Part shown: positions 7,015 through 15,900 of the stretch, piece by piece
Position numbering within the stretch: the stretch's first letter is position 1
Layout: each line of letters begins with the position of its first letter
DNA from: an uncultured Dorea sp.
GTDB taxonomy: Bacteria > Bacillota > Clostridia > Lachnospirales > Lachnospiraceae
Assembly: GCA_910578495.1 (NCBI GenBank)
Contig: CAJTRE010000038.1
Coordinates: forward strand, 1-20,002
Reading direction: 5' to 3'
Length of the DNA: 20,002 nucleotides
The notes under the pieces: model-generated
Told to the model about the DNA's origin: nothing
The model's database searches: none
The model's input: the letters and a program-made list of their open reading frames with translations, nothing else
Translations under genes and position numbers: made by a program

Positions 7015-8031
7015 ATGAAAAAAAATTATTACCGTCTGGTTTTCATTCTTCCGGCTATAATAACATTAATTTTTGATATAAATGTAATTTTATTTTTTGC
7101 CACATACAGAGAAAATATGGTGGTTCTGTTTTCTATTATACTGATTATCCATACTGTTTTTCTGTGCTCATGGTACTGTTACCATCACTCGCAAAAGGTG
7201 TTGGAAAATACGATCAAGGACTTTTATGCTTCTCAGAATTTTGAAGAATTCCGTGATACGGCCGAACCGTATCTGTCCCCTCAGATATTGTCTCTGATCT
7301 GGCATCTTCGCAACGAGAAGCTTGATTTTTCCGATTCTCAAAAGCAGGCAGAATATCTTGCTTTGCAAAATCAGATTAATCCCCACTTCCTTTATAATAC
7401 ATTGGAAGCGCTGCGTGGAGACACCTTGTATGAAGGACTGACCTCGGTCGCCTCCGTCATAGAGGCTCTTGCCACTTTTTTCCGATATACAATTACAGAC
7501 ACCGGCAACCTTACCACTTTGGAGAATGAATTAGAACACACCGAAAATTACTTCCTGATCCAAAAATACCGTTTTGGAGATAAAATTGATATGTCCATCT
7601 GCTACCCCCCTGACAAGGGCGAACTTTTGACCTTCCTGATTCCGAAGCTGACACTTCAGCCCATTATTGAAAATTCGATTTTCCATGGGCTTGAAAGAAA
7701 AAGCGGCGAGGGGCAGATCACCATATCACTGGAAACAACGGAACGTTTTTTGTTTGTAAATATTTCGGATACCGGTATCGGAATGCCGCCGGAACGTTTA
7801 CATCAGATTAACTCATCGCTCCAAAACCTCACGTCGCAACAACCGCACAGCCATGCCGAATCACCTGCACACGACAAAGAGCACAAAAGCATTGCCCTTT
7901 ACAATGTTGCACGTCGTATCCGCCTGTTGTTCGGAAATGATTATGGAATTCATCTGTACAGCACACCGGATATCGGAACAGATGTACAGATTATTCTGCC
8001 AAAAATACAGAAAAGGAATTTAACTCTATGA
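7015..8031 (+). CDS. Sensor histidine kinase of the LytS/YesM type with no extracellular sensor domain
   Basis: A 338-residue membrane kinase, partner of the preceding response regulator. Two hydrophobic helices (about residues 8-29 and 35-56) are joined by only five or so residues, so there is essentially no outside domain. Then come a linker, the His_kinase motif QNQINPHFLYNTLEALRGD with phospho-His124, and a HATPase domain with N-box IIENSIFHG, G-box DTGIGMP and C-terminal ALYNVARRIRLLFG. Start: an ATG at 7003 lacks a ribosome site, while the ATG at 7015 has GGAG six bases ahead, so I prefer 7015. Its stop overlaps the next start (ATGA). Typical YesM kinases have a large extracellular dCACHE domain; its absence suggests that sensing is delegated to a partner, such as a binding protein or the coupled pseudo-ATPase. 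That is inference. Confidence 0.93.
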   Translation: MKKNYYRLVFILPAIITLIFDINVILFFATYRENMVVLFSIILIIHTVFLCSWYCYHHSQKVLENTIKDFYASQNFEEFRDTAEPYLSPQILSLIWHLRNEKLDFSDSQKQAEYLALQNQINPHFLYNTLEALRGDTLYEGLTSVASVIEALATFFRYTITDTGNLTTLENELEHTENYFLIQKYRFGDKIDMSICYPPDKGELLTFLIPKLTLQPIIENSIFHGLERKSGEGQITISLETTERFLFVNISDTGIGMPPERLHQINSSLQNLTSQQPHSHAESPAHDKEHKSIALYNVARRIRLLFGNDYGIHLYSTPDIGTDVQIILPKIQKRNLTL

Positions 8032-9440
8032 AAAAAGAACTGTTTCGCATTTTTAATCTGTCTGTCAGTCAGGAACACCATACATTACTTTCTAATCTGT
8101 ATCTTCAGGTCTTTTCCAGAGAGCATACCGGTATTTTGTTTAACAGTTTCAGTGAAAGAAATGCATTTATAAACTTTCTGGATGGCTGCCTTCCTGCAAC
8201 GGAAGGGAAAATTTACTTTGAAGAACATGCCGTTCCTTATCCCGAATTTAATCGCCTCTGCTTCAAAAATATTGCAATTATTCTGGAAACAAGCCGATTG
8301 ATGGACCGATTAAGTGTGTATGAAAATCTGTTTTATGAACAGCTTAGTTTTTCATGGATTACTGCCTCTAAGTACAAGAAAATGGCAAACTCTCTTTTGG
8401 AAAAATTCTCTTTGTCCATAGACGTGGACCGAAAAGTCAAGACTTTGACCGATTTCGAGCGGATTGCGGTTGAACTGATAAAAGCCTATTCCCAAAAGAA
8501 GAAACTTATATTTTTATCCAATGTTGCTTCTCTTCTGGACCCGAAAGAATTTGAACAATTCCTCAAACTGCTGCATGAACTGGAAACATATGGAATTACT
8601 TTTCTTATTGGCGAAACCTTTGATATACGTTTGTTTCAGATGGTAAAATCTCTTTATTTGGTAAAAAATGGTCAGATTATCCGTATTCTCTCTAAAGAAC
8701 GGATCAATCAGGCAGAAATACAAAAATCACTTGGTTCCTATAGCATTTTGTACCGTAAAAAATCTAAACAGCCAAAAACAGCGCCCTCCGATACCATATT
8801 AGAATTTCGCAATGTATCAGACTATTTGTTGCATGATCTTTCCTTTTCCTTAAACCACGGGCAGCTTTTAAAACTTTTATGTTCCAGTAATCAGGAAATC
8901 GAGCACCTGCTTTATTTACTCCAAAGAAACAGCTCTCCCGCACAAGGGGAAATTCTGTTTTGCGGAAAAAAACTTTCCTCACTTCCGGCGTCTTCCTATG
9001 AAAAAAGCCTTGGATTCATAGGAGCAAATCCAAGGCAAAACATGATTTTTCATAATATGACTGTATTTTATAATCTTTGTATACTATTGGAAAGAAAAAC
9101 CTTTGGTTTTTGGGCCGGCTCCTGCAATCGTCACGGTGTTGGGTACGCCATAAAGGATCTCATTGATCCGTCCTTTTTTTCTATGAATATAGATTCTGCG
9201 CCCTTGGAAATTATTCAAAAGGTTATCTACGGACGCTGGCTTCTCTATGCCCCTGACTTGCTTATATGTATCAATCCGTTTTCCATCATTGATACCGCCC
9301 TGAATGTTACTACTCAGGAAATGCTCCGCCGTCTTACAGACAGAGGAATCGCTGTTTTGATTATCTCCAACAACTGGACAATGGATACTGAATTGGAAGG
9401 AGAAACTATCTTTTTACCACAATTGCCCGACACATTTTAA
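8028..9440 (+). CDS. Degenerate double ABC ATPase (RbsA-like pseudo-ATPase) coupled to a two-component system
   Basis: A 470-residue protein with the two-domain layout of sugar ABC ATPases, but with the catalytic residues gone in both halves. First half: where Walker A should be (about 36-46) it reads ILFNSFSERNAF with no GKS/T; the signature region is TLTDFERIAVELIKA instead of LSxGxxQ; Walker B is LIFLSNVASLLDP instead of LxxDEPT; the H-loop is IGETFD. Second half: LLCSSNQEIEHLL replaces Walker A (about 283-295), APLEIIQKVIYGRWL replaces LSGGNQQKVVLAKWL, LLICINPFSIID replaces LILDEPTRGVD, and IISNNW replaces ISSEL. The frame is long, undamaged and coupled to the kinase by a 4-base overlap, so it is a maintained protein and not a decaying gene. 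Inference: it does not hydrolyse ATP and may bind the transporter permease or the kinase to report transport. I know no established name for it. Confidence 0.85.
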   Translation: MKKELFRIFNLSVSQEHHTLLSNLYLQVFSREHTGILFNSFSERNAFINFLDGCLPATEGKIYFEEHAVPYPEFNRLCFKNIAIILETSRLMDRLSVYENLFYEQLSFSWITASKYKKMANSLLEKFSLSIDVDRKVKTLTDFERIAVELIKAYSQKKKLIFLSNVASLLDPKEFEQFLKLLHELETYGITFLIGETFDIRLFQMVKSLYLVKNGQIIRILSKERINQAEIQKSLGSYSILYRKKSKQPKTAPSDTILEFRNVSDYLLHDLSFSLNHGQLLKLLCSSNQEIEHLLYLLQRNSSPAQGEILFCGKKLSSLPASSYEKSLGFIGANPRQNMIFHNMTVFYNLCILLERKTFGFWAGSCNRHGVGYAIKDLIDPSFFSMNIDSAPLEIIQKVIYGRWLLYAPDLLICINPFSIIDTALNVTTQEMLRRLTDRGIAVLIISNNWTMDTELEGETIFLPQLPDTF

Positions 9441-9443
9441 AGA

Positions 9444-10373
9444 CTACTTTTGCTCATCAGCATTTGCCGGGACGCCCTGTATAATTTGCGAAACTTCTTT
9501 TAGTTTCGTTCCCTCAAAAAAATATTCCAAAATTTCCTCGTATCTTTTCTGTTCTTTCGCCATCTCATTTGCTGTATTCTGGCTCAGTCCTATCCCATGC
9601 CCGATTCCCCTTGTTGTAATCCGAAGCTTGCCATTATATTTCTGCAGCGTATAACAACTGGACGGCAAATGATAGGTACTGCGGAATTCCTCTCCATTTA
9701 TCGTTTCTTTCCCTACCCGTACTGAAGATACATACCCGGCAGTATCGCATTTCGTCACCTCTGCGTCCATCTCCTCTAAGGTCATAGTCTGAATCTGCTT
9801 AGGAGACTCAATATCTTTCGGACACTCCACAATTTTCAAATACGGATACCCGTCTCCCACCGCCTCTTTTCCGTCCCTTGTACTACCGTTACTAAGCCGG
9901 AAAAAAGGTGTCTTGGCAAGTTTGTCCTCGTAAGTCAGCACTTGTCCTTCCGTAGACTCCCACGCCTCTTTGAATTTCCCATAGTTTTTATAATAGTTTC
10001 CCATTCCCCAAGCGTCCTGCATTTTCTTCTGCGTCCAAAACGTCTCTTTGAGCGAAGTATCACTTCCTGCCGCCTGAATTTTGGCGTAGATATCCGTACG
10101 TACAAGAACCGCCTGTGCGCGCAGCGCTTCTATCTCATAGTCCGGCGGAATTTCCTTTGCCAGAATTCCGATGCAATATTCCTCAATCGGTATTTGAATC
10201 GTTCCCGTTTCCGTCTCAACATTTACATAGGCATCGTCTACATTAGACGATGAAACCGATATAAAGCTTGCCCCATTTATAAACACAGTAATAACATATG
10301 GCAGAAGAACCATAATAAGCAGACAGCAGCCCCATTTTTTGAATCTTTGACTATACTTCCTTCTTCTATACAT
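9444..10373 (-). CDS. spoIID: SpoIID/LytB-family protein (stage II sporulation protein D-like)
   Basis: A 309-residue membrane-anchored cell-wall protein. A short basic N-terminus is followed by one hydrophobic helix (about 15-34), then the SpoIID domain: IPIEEYCIGILAKEIP with Glu74 at the place of the catalytic acid, ALRAQAVLVRTDIYAKI, and the terminal GIGHGIGLSQNTANEMA. Known of family: SpoIID is a lytic transglycosylase that acts with SpoIIP/SpoIIM during forespore engulfment and is made under sigma-E. Length is close to the usual 310-340. Start: the ATG at 10373 follows GGAGGGG, whereas an in-frame ATG at 10391 would lie upstream of that site. It converges with the pseudo-ATPase gene with only three bases between the stop codons and no terminator. 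A sigma-E-like promoter precedes it. Paralogs of this domain exist, so the exact identity as SpoIID is likely but not certain. Confidence 0.87.
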   Translation of the reverse strand: MYRRRKYSQRFKKWGCCLLIMVLLPYVITVFINGASFISVSSSNVDDAYVNVETETGTIQIPIEEYCIGILAKEIPPDYEIEALRAQAVLVRTDIYAKIQAAGSDTSLKETFWTQKKMQDAWGMGNYYKNYGKFKEAWESTEGQVLTYEDKLAKTPFFRLSNGSTRDGKEAVGDGYPYLKIVECPKDIESPKQIQTMTLEEMDAEVTKCDTAGYVSSVRVGKETINGEEFRSTYHLPSSCYTLQKYNGKLRITTRGIGHGIGLSQNTANEMAKEQKRYEEILEYFFEGTKLKEVSQIIQGVPANADEQK

Positions 10374-10377
10374 AAAT

Positions 10378-10410
10378 ACCCCTCCATACATAACTACTGT
10401 ATGAAGGGGT
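10378..10410 (-). promoter_or_regulatory. Hairpin sequestering the spoIID ribosome binding site
   Basis: Arms 10378-10390 and 10398-10410 pair over 13 bases with a 7-base loop. In the minus-strand RNA the single imperfect pair (10384/10404) is G-U and so still pairs, while on the plus strand it is a C-A mismatch; the structure therefore fits minus-strand RNA. The GGAGGGG ribosome site lies in one arm. Read-through RNA from glgP would form it; RNA started at the promoter inside the other arm would not. Confidence 0.6.
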
Positions 10411-10424
10411 GTTTACTTTTATGC
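10396..10424 (-). promoter_or_regulatory. Sigma-E-like sporulation promoter for spoIID
   Basis: On the minus strand GCATAAA (10424-10418) and CATACAGT (10403-10396) are 14 bases apart. The -10 element matches the published Bacillus sigma-E form CATACAnT completely, and the -35 keeps the ATA core at the normal distance. Predicted start is near 10389, only about 16 bases ahead of the ATG. Confidence 0.7.
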
Positions 10425-10436
10425 AATTTTAACTGC

Positions 10437-10497
10437 TGATTACTCGGATTGTTACGTGCAAGCACAGGTGGTTTCAGACCTTTTGACACTGTAATCA
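10437..10497. repeat. Short inverted repeat enclosing the glgP-spoIID gap
   Basis: TGATTAC (10437-10443) and GTAATCA (10491-10497) are perfect 7-base complements that bracket 47 bases and begin directly after the glgP stop codon. A GTGC-TT-GCAC mini-hairpin and an AGGT/ACCT pair lie inside. It may be a folded 3' end of the glgP message. No U-run follows, so it is not a clear terminator. Confidence 0.3.
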
Positions 10498-12948
10498 TTA
10501 TATTCTATCCAGTTTCCAAATATCTTCTACATATTCTTCAATCGTTCTGTCGGATGAGAATTTTCCACAGCATGCGGTCTGCATAAGCGCCATCTTTGCC
10601 CATCTGTCTTTATCCTTATATGCCGCTTCAACTTTCTCCTGTGCCTCAGCATAAGAGCGGAAGTCTTTTAAGATAAAGTACATATCTGCCTTGTCATAAG
10701 AAGTTGTCTTTAACAGGCTGTTATAAAGATCTCTATATCTTTCTTTATCGCCCTCTGCATAAGTTCCGTCTACGAGCTGCTCAACCACGCGACGGACTTC
10801 TGCGTCACTATTGTATACTTCGTATGGATCATATCCGCCGTTCTTCTCAAAGTTCATGACTTCATCCGAACTCAGTCCGAAAATAAATGCGTTCTCTATA
10901 CCAACTTCTTCAACGATCTCAACGTTTGCGCCGTCCATAGTTCCGATAGTCGGAGCGCCGTTTAACATGAATTTCATGTTACCTGTTCCAGATGCCTCTT
11001 TGGAAGCTGTTGAAATCTGCTCGCTCACGTCTGCCGCCGCGAAAATCCACTCTGCGTTAGATACACGATAGTCCTCAATAAATACAACTTTCAGTTTGCC
11101 GTTAATACTGCGGTCATTATTTACCACGTCTGCAACAGAATTGATCAATTTGATAATCCCTTTCGCACGAATGTATCCTGCGGACGCTTTCGCACCAAAA
11201 ATAAATGTTCTTGGGTAGAAACTCATCTCCGGATGTTCTTTAATCTTGTTATACAGATACATTACATGCAGAATATTGAGAAGCTGACGTTTGTATTCGT
11301 GCAATCTCTTAACCTGTATGTCAAAAATGGATCTCGGATCGACTTCTACTTTATTGTGCTCTAAAATGTATTTTGCAAGACGCTCTTTGTTTTTGAACTT
11401 AATGTCCATGAATTCTTTTCTTGCCTCTTCATCATCCGCATATTTCTTAAGTCCGGACATCAGTGACAAATCTGTCACCCATTTGTCCGTTCCAAGTTTC
11501 TCTGTTACCCAGTCGGCAAGCAGCGGATTACCATGCTTTAAGAAACGTCTCTGAGTAATACCGTTGGTCTTATTGTTAAACTTCTCCGGCATCATCTCGT
11601 AGAAATCTTTCAGTTCACGTTTTTTCAGAATCTCTGTATGCAGTCTTGCAACACCATTTACAGAGTAACCCGCAACAATTGCAAGATGCGCCATCTTCAC
11701 CTGCCCGCCTTGCAGAATTGCCATTTTACGAATCTTCTCTCCATTACCCGGATACATAGCCTGTATCTGAAGAATAAATCTGCGGTCAATCTCCTGAATA
11801 ATCTGATATACTCTCGGAAGAAGTCTTGAAAACAAATCAATCGGCCATTTTTCAAGCGCCTCTGCCATAATGGTATGATTTGTATACGCACATGCTTTTG
11901 TTGTAACTTCCCATGCTTCATTCCATTCTAACTGGTAATCATCCAAAAGGATTCTCATAAGCTCCGCTACCGCTACCGTCGGGTGCGTATCGTTCATCTG
12001 GAACGTTGCTTTCTCATGCAGCCTGCGAATGTCGTCATGATCTCTCATGTATTTGGAAACGGCCTGCTGTAAGCTTGCAGATACAAAGAAATACTGCTGT
12101 TTCAGGCGAAGCTCTTTTCCTGCATAATGGTTATCGTTTGGATAAAGTACCTCAACAATTGTCTTTGCAAGGTTCTGCTGCTCTACAGCTTTATGATAAT
12201 CTCCACGATCAAAGGACTCCAGTTGGAAATCAATAATCGGCTCTGCATCCCAGATACGGAGTGTGTTTACCTGATCATTTCCGTAACCTACGATTGGATA
12301 ATCATATGGAACTGCAAGCACAGACTCATAATTTTCTTGTTTAAATAATGTCTTGCCTGTCTTGTCGTCATACTCTACACGAATATTGCCGCCAAAATGA
12401 ATCTCTTTCGCATACTCCGGTCTGCGAAGTTCAAACGGATTCCCGTATTTTAACCAGTTGTCCGGAGTCTCTATCTGATAGCCGTTCTTGATTTTCTGCT
12501 TAAACATACCGTAACGGTAACGAATACCACATCCATATGCCGCATAGCCAAGTGAAGCCAGTGAGTCAAGAAAGCATGCTGCCAGACGTCCAAGACCACC
12601 GTTTCCAAGAGCCGGATCGGGTTCTTGATCCTCCACGAAATTCAGATCAATTCCCAACTCGTCTAATACTTCTTTCACGTTATCATAAGCTGACATATTA
12701 ATTAAGTTGTTTCCAAGTGCACGACCCATTAGAAATTCCATAGACATATAGTACACAATCTTAGGGTCTTCTTCTGTATATTTCTTCTGCGTCTGGATCC
12801 AGTGATCAACAATCGCATCTTTTACTGCATAAGAAACTGCCTGATACTGCTCCTGCGGAGTTGCCTCCTCAAGTTCCTTACGGAACAATCTTCTCATATT
12901 ATCCTGTATACTTTTTTTCAATTCCACTTTATTTAATCTTGAATTCAT
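10498..12948 (-). CDS. glgP: Glycogen/alpha-glucan phosphorylase
   Basis: An 816-residue cytoplasmic GT35 phosphorylase that releases glucose 1-phosphate from alpha-1,4-glucan chains using pyridoxal phosphate. Visible signatures: YYMSMEFLMGRALGNNL near residue 65, DPALGNGGLGRLAACFLDS near 131, FQMNDTHPTVAVAELMR, RLHEYKRQLLN, and the cofactor-site block KEASGTGNMKFMLNGAPTI, in which Lys659 is the expected pyridoxal phosphate lysine. Length is typical for bacterial family members. The ATG directly abuts the TAG stop of ileS, with an AAAGGAAG ribosome site inside the ileS end, so the two genes are probably one transcript and glgP lies downstream of the ileS T-box. No promoter is evident in the last part of ileS, although one cannot be excluded. 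Substrate preference (glycogen or maltodextrin) cannot be read from the sequence. Confidence 0.97.
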   Translation of the reverse strand: MNSRLNKVELKKSIQDNMRRLFRKELEEATPQEQYQAVSYAVKDAIVDHWIQTQKKYTEEDPKIVYYMSMEFLMGRALGNNLINMSAYDNVKEVLDELGIDLNFVEDQEPDPALGNGGLGRLAACFLDSLASLGYAAYGCGIRYRYGMFKQKIKNGYQIETPDNWLKYGNPFELRRPEYAKEIHFGGNIRVEYDDKTGKTLFKQENYESVLAVPYDYPIVGYGNDQVNTLRIWDAEPIIDFQLESFDRGDYHKAVEQQNLAKTIVEVLYPNDNHYAGKELRLKQQYFFVSASLQQAVSKYMRDHDDIRRLHEKATFQMNDTHPTVAVAELMRILLDDYQLEWNEAWEVTTKACAYTNHTIMAEALEKWPIDLFSRLLPRVYQIIQEIDRRFILQIQAMYPGNGEKIRKMAILQGGQVKMAHLAIVAGYSVNGVARLHTEILKKRELKDFYEMMPEKFNNKTNGITQRRFLKHGNPLLADWVTEKLGTDKWVTDLSLMSGLKKYADDEEARKEFMDIKFKNKERLAKYILEHNKVEVDPRSIFDIQVKRLHEYKRQLLNILHVMYLYNKIKEHPEMSFYPRTFIFGAKASAGYIRAKGIIKLINSVADVVNNDRSINGKLKVVFIEDYRVSNAEWIFAAADVSEQISTASKEASGTGNMKFMLNGAPTIGTMDGANVEIVEEVGIENAFIFGLSSDEVMNFEKNGGYDPYEVYNSDAEVRRVVEQLVDGTYAEGDKERYRDLYNSLLKTTSYDKADMYFILKDFRSYAEAQEKVEAAYKDKDRWAKMALMQTACCGKFSSDRTIEEYVEDIWKLDRI

Positions 12949-15900
12949 CTATTGCTTCCTTTCTACGCCAAGTACTACGTTTTCACCATTGATCTTCCAC
13001 TCTTTCACATATCCTGCCGGAGTAGATTTTGTAACGGAAACTGCCAGTGTCTCTTTGCCGATTTCCTCTGCGTGCGCCGCAAATATATTCTCGGCTTTCT
13101 CGGTTCCTTCGTAAGTAATCGCAATGTTGTCCATAACCTCAAAATCTGCTTCTTTTCTCATCGTCTGTACCTTACTGATAATCTCACGCACAAATCCTTC
13201 TTCCAGAAGTTCTTCTGTAAGATTTGTATCAAGCACGACAGTAATTCCGTTGTCGTTTTCAGATACATATCCGTCCATCTGCGCCGACTCAATCAGCAAG
13301 TCTTCACGAAACAGTGTCACCTCCTGTCCGTTCACATCGAATTTCAAAGCCTCCTTTGCATTTAACTGATCCATGGCTGCATTTCCATCCAGATCAGAGA
13401 GTGCTGCTTTGATTCCACCTAACAGTTTACCATATTTTGGTCCTACTGTCTTTAACTGCGGTTTAAAAGAATATGAAGTGAAATCACGAACTTCCTGTGT
13501 AAATGTCACTGTTTTGATATTCAATTCATCTCTTACAATCTCCCGATAGAACTCTGGAAGTTCAAATTCTGCCTTGACATACATCTGACTGATTGGCTGA
13601 CGGTTCTTGATGTTTGCAGTATTTCTGCACGCACGTCCCATGACAACCAGTTTCAGAACTTCATCCATATGCTGTTCCAGCTCTTTGTCAATGCAAGCCT
13701 CATCTACAGCCGGGAAGTCGCATAAATGGATACTCTCCGGTGCATTTTCATCGGTACTTCTTACCAGATTCTGGTAAATATCCTCTGTCATAAACGGAAT
13801 CATCGGAGCGGCGGCTTTACATACTTCTACAAGCGCAGTATAGAGCGTCATGTAAGCGTTGATCTTATCCTGCTCCATGCCCTTTGCCCAGAAACGCTCG
13901 CGGCTTCTTCTGACATACCAATTGCTCATATCATCCACAAAATCCTGGAGCGCTCTTGCTGTTTCCGGAATCTTGTAGTTTGTAAGGTTATCGTCCACTT
14001 CTTTGATCAATGTATTTAACTTGGACAGAAGCCATTTGTCCATTACCGTTAATTTATCATATTCCAACGTATATTTTGTTGCGTCAAAATTATCAATATT
14101 CGCATACAATACAAAAAATGCATAGGTGTTCCAAAGTGTACCCATGAATTTACGCTGACCTTCTACTACCACTTTGCCATGAAAACGATTCGGAAGCCAA
14201 GGAGCGCTGTTCACATAGAAATACCAACGGATAGCGTCTGCTCCATATTTCTCCAGTGCGTCAAACGGATCCACTGCATTTCCCTTAGACTTACTCATCT
14301 TCTGTCCCTTCTCATCCTGCACATGACCAAGAACGATAACGTTCTTATATGGCGCTTTGTTGAAGATAAGCGTTGAGATGGCAAGTAAAGAGTAAAACCA
14401 TCCACGCGTCTGGTCTACCGCCTCGGAAATAAAAGCTGCCGGGAACTGTTTCTCGAACAGCTCTTGATTCTCAAACGGATAGTGAAGCTGTGCGAACGGC
14501 ATTGCCCCGGAATCAAACCAGCAGTCAATAACCTCCGATACACGATGCATTGGCTTTCCGCATTTCGGACAGCGGATTGTCACCTCATCCACATATGGAC
14601 GGTGAAGCTCAATCTCATCCGGACAGTTATCTGACATCTCCTTTAACTCCTTGATACTGCCCACAGAATGTTGATGTCCACATTCACACTCCCAGATATT
14701 TAACGGCGTTCCCCAGTAACGGTTACGGCTGATACCCCAGTCCTGAACATTTTCCAGCCAGTCTCCGAAACGTCCTTTACCGATACTTTCCGGAATCCAG
14801 TTAATCGTATTATTATTGGCGATCAAATCCTCTTTTACCGCAGTCATATTGATAAACCAAGACTCACGCGCATAATAGATAAGCGGTTTGTCACATCTCC
14901 AACAGTGTGGGTAGCTATGCTCAAAATTCGGAGCGTCAAAGAGAAGTTCTCTTGCCTCTAAATCCTTTAATACTTCCGGATCAGCTTCCTTGACAAATAA
15001 TCCGGCAAATGGAGTGCTCTCGCTCATCTCACCTTTTTCTGTAACAAGCTGTACGAACGGCATATCGTATTTACGTCCGACTTTCGCATCGTCCTCACCG
15101 AATGCTGGCGCGATATGAACCACACCGGTACCGTCTGTCAGTGTTACATATGTGTCGCATGTAATAAAGAATGCTTTCTTATTCTGCTTAGAAGCCACAT
15201 CCAAAGCACACTGATATAACGGCTCATACTCTTTGTACTCCAAATCCTTACCCTTGTAAGTCTCTAAAACTTCATATGCTTTCTCATCCTCTTTTGCAAG
15301 TTTTCCGAGAACCGTATCTAGGAGCGCTGACGCCATATAGTAAATATATCCGTCTCCTGCCTTTACTTTTGCATAGTCCTCTTCCGGATTCACACAAAGA
15401 CCGATATTAGATGGCAGTGTCCAAGGCGTTGTTGTCCATGCAAGGAAATATGCGTCTTCACCGATTACTTTGAATCTTACGATTGCAGAGCGCTCTTTCA
15501 CATCCTTGTATCCCTGCGCCACTTCCTGAGCGGAAAGAGGTGTTCCACATCTCGGACAATACGGCACAATCTTAAAACCTTTGTATAACAGCCCTTTATC
15601 CCAGATTGTTTTAAGCGCCCACCACTCAGACTCGATATACTCATTATGATATGTTACATACGGGTTATCCATATCTGCCCAGAAACCAACGGTGCCGGAA
15701 AAATCTTCCCACATTCCTTTGTATTTCCAAACGCTCTCTTTACACTTGTTGATAAATGGCTCTAAGCCGTATTCCTCAATCTGATCTTTTCCATCTAAGC
15801 CGAGAAGTTTCTCCACTTCTAACTCAACCGGCAGTCCATGCGTATCCCATCCTGCCTTTCTTGGTACCTCATACCCTTTCATCGTCCGGTATCTCGGAAT

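Noticed and set aside
10411..10497. Known riboswitch class ahead of spoIID
   Set aside because: The segment does not show the core motifs of the cyclic-di-GMP, tetrahydrofolate, ZTP or preQ1 classes that I compared from memory; only short inverted repeats are visible.
12952..13365. 137-codon plus-strand reading frame opposite the 3' end of ileS
   Set aside because: Antisense shadow of ileS with a Cys/Phe-rich, domain-free translation.
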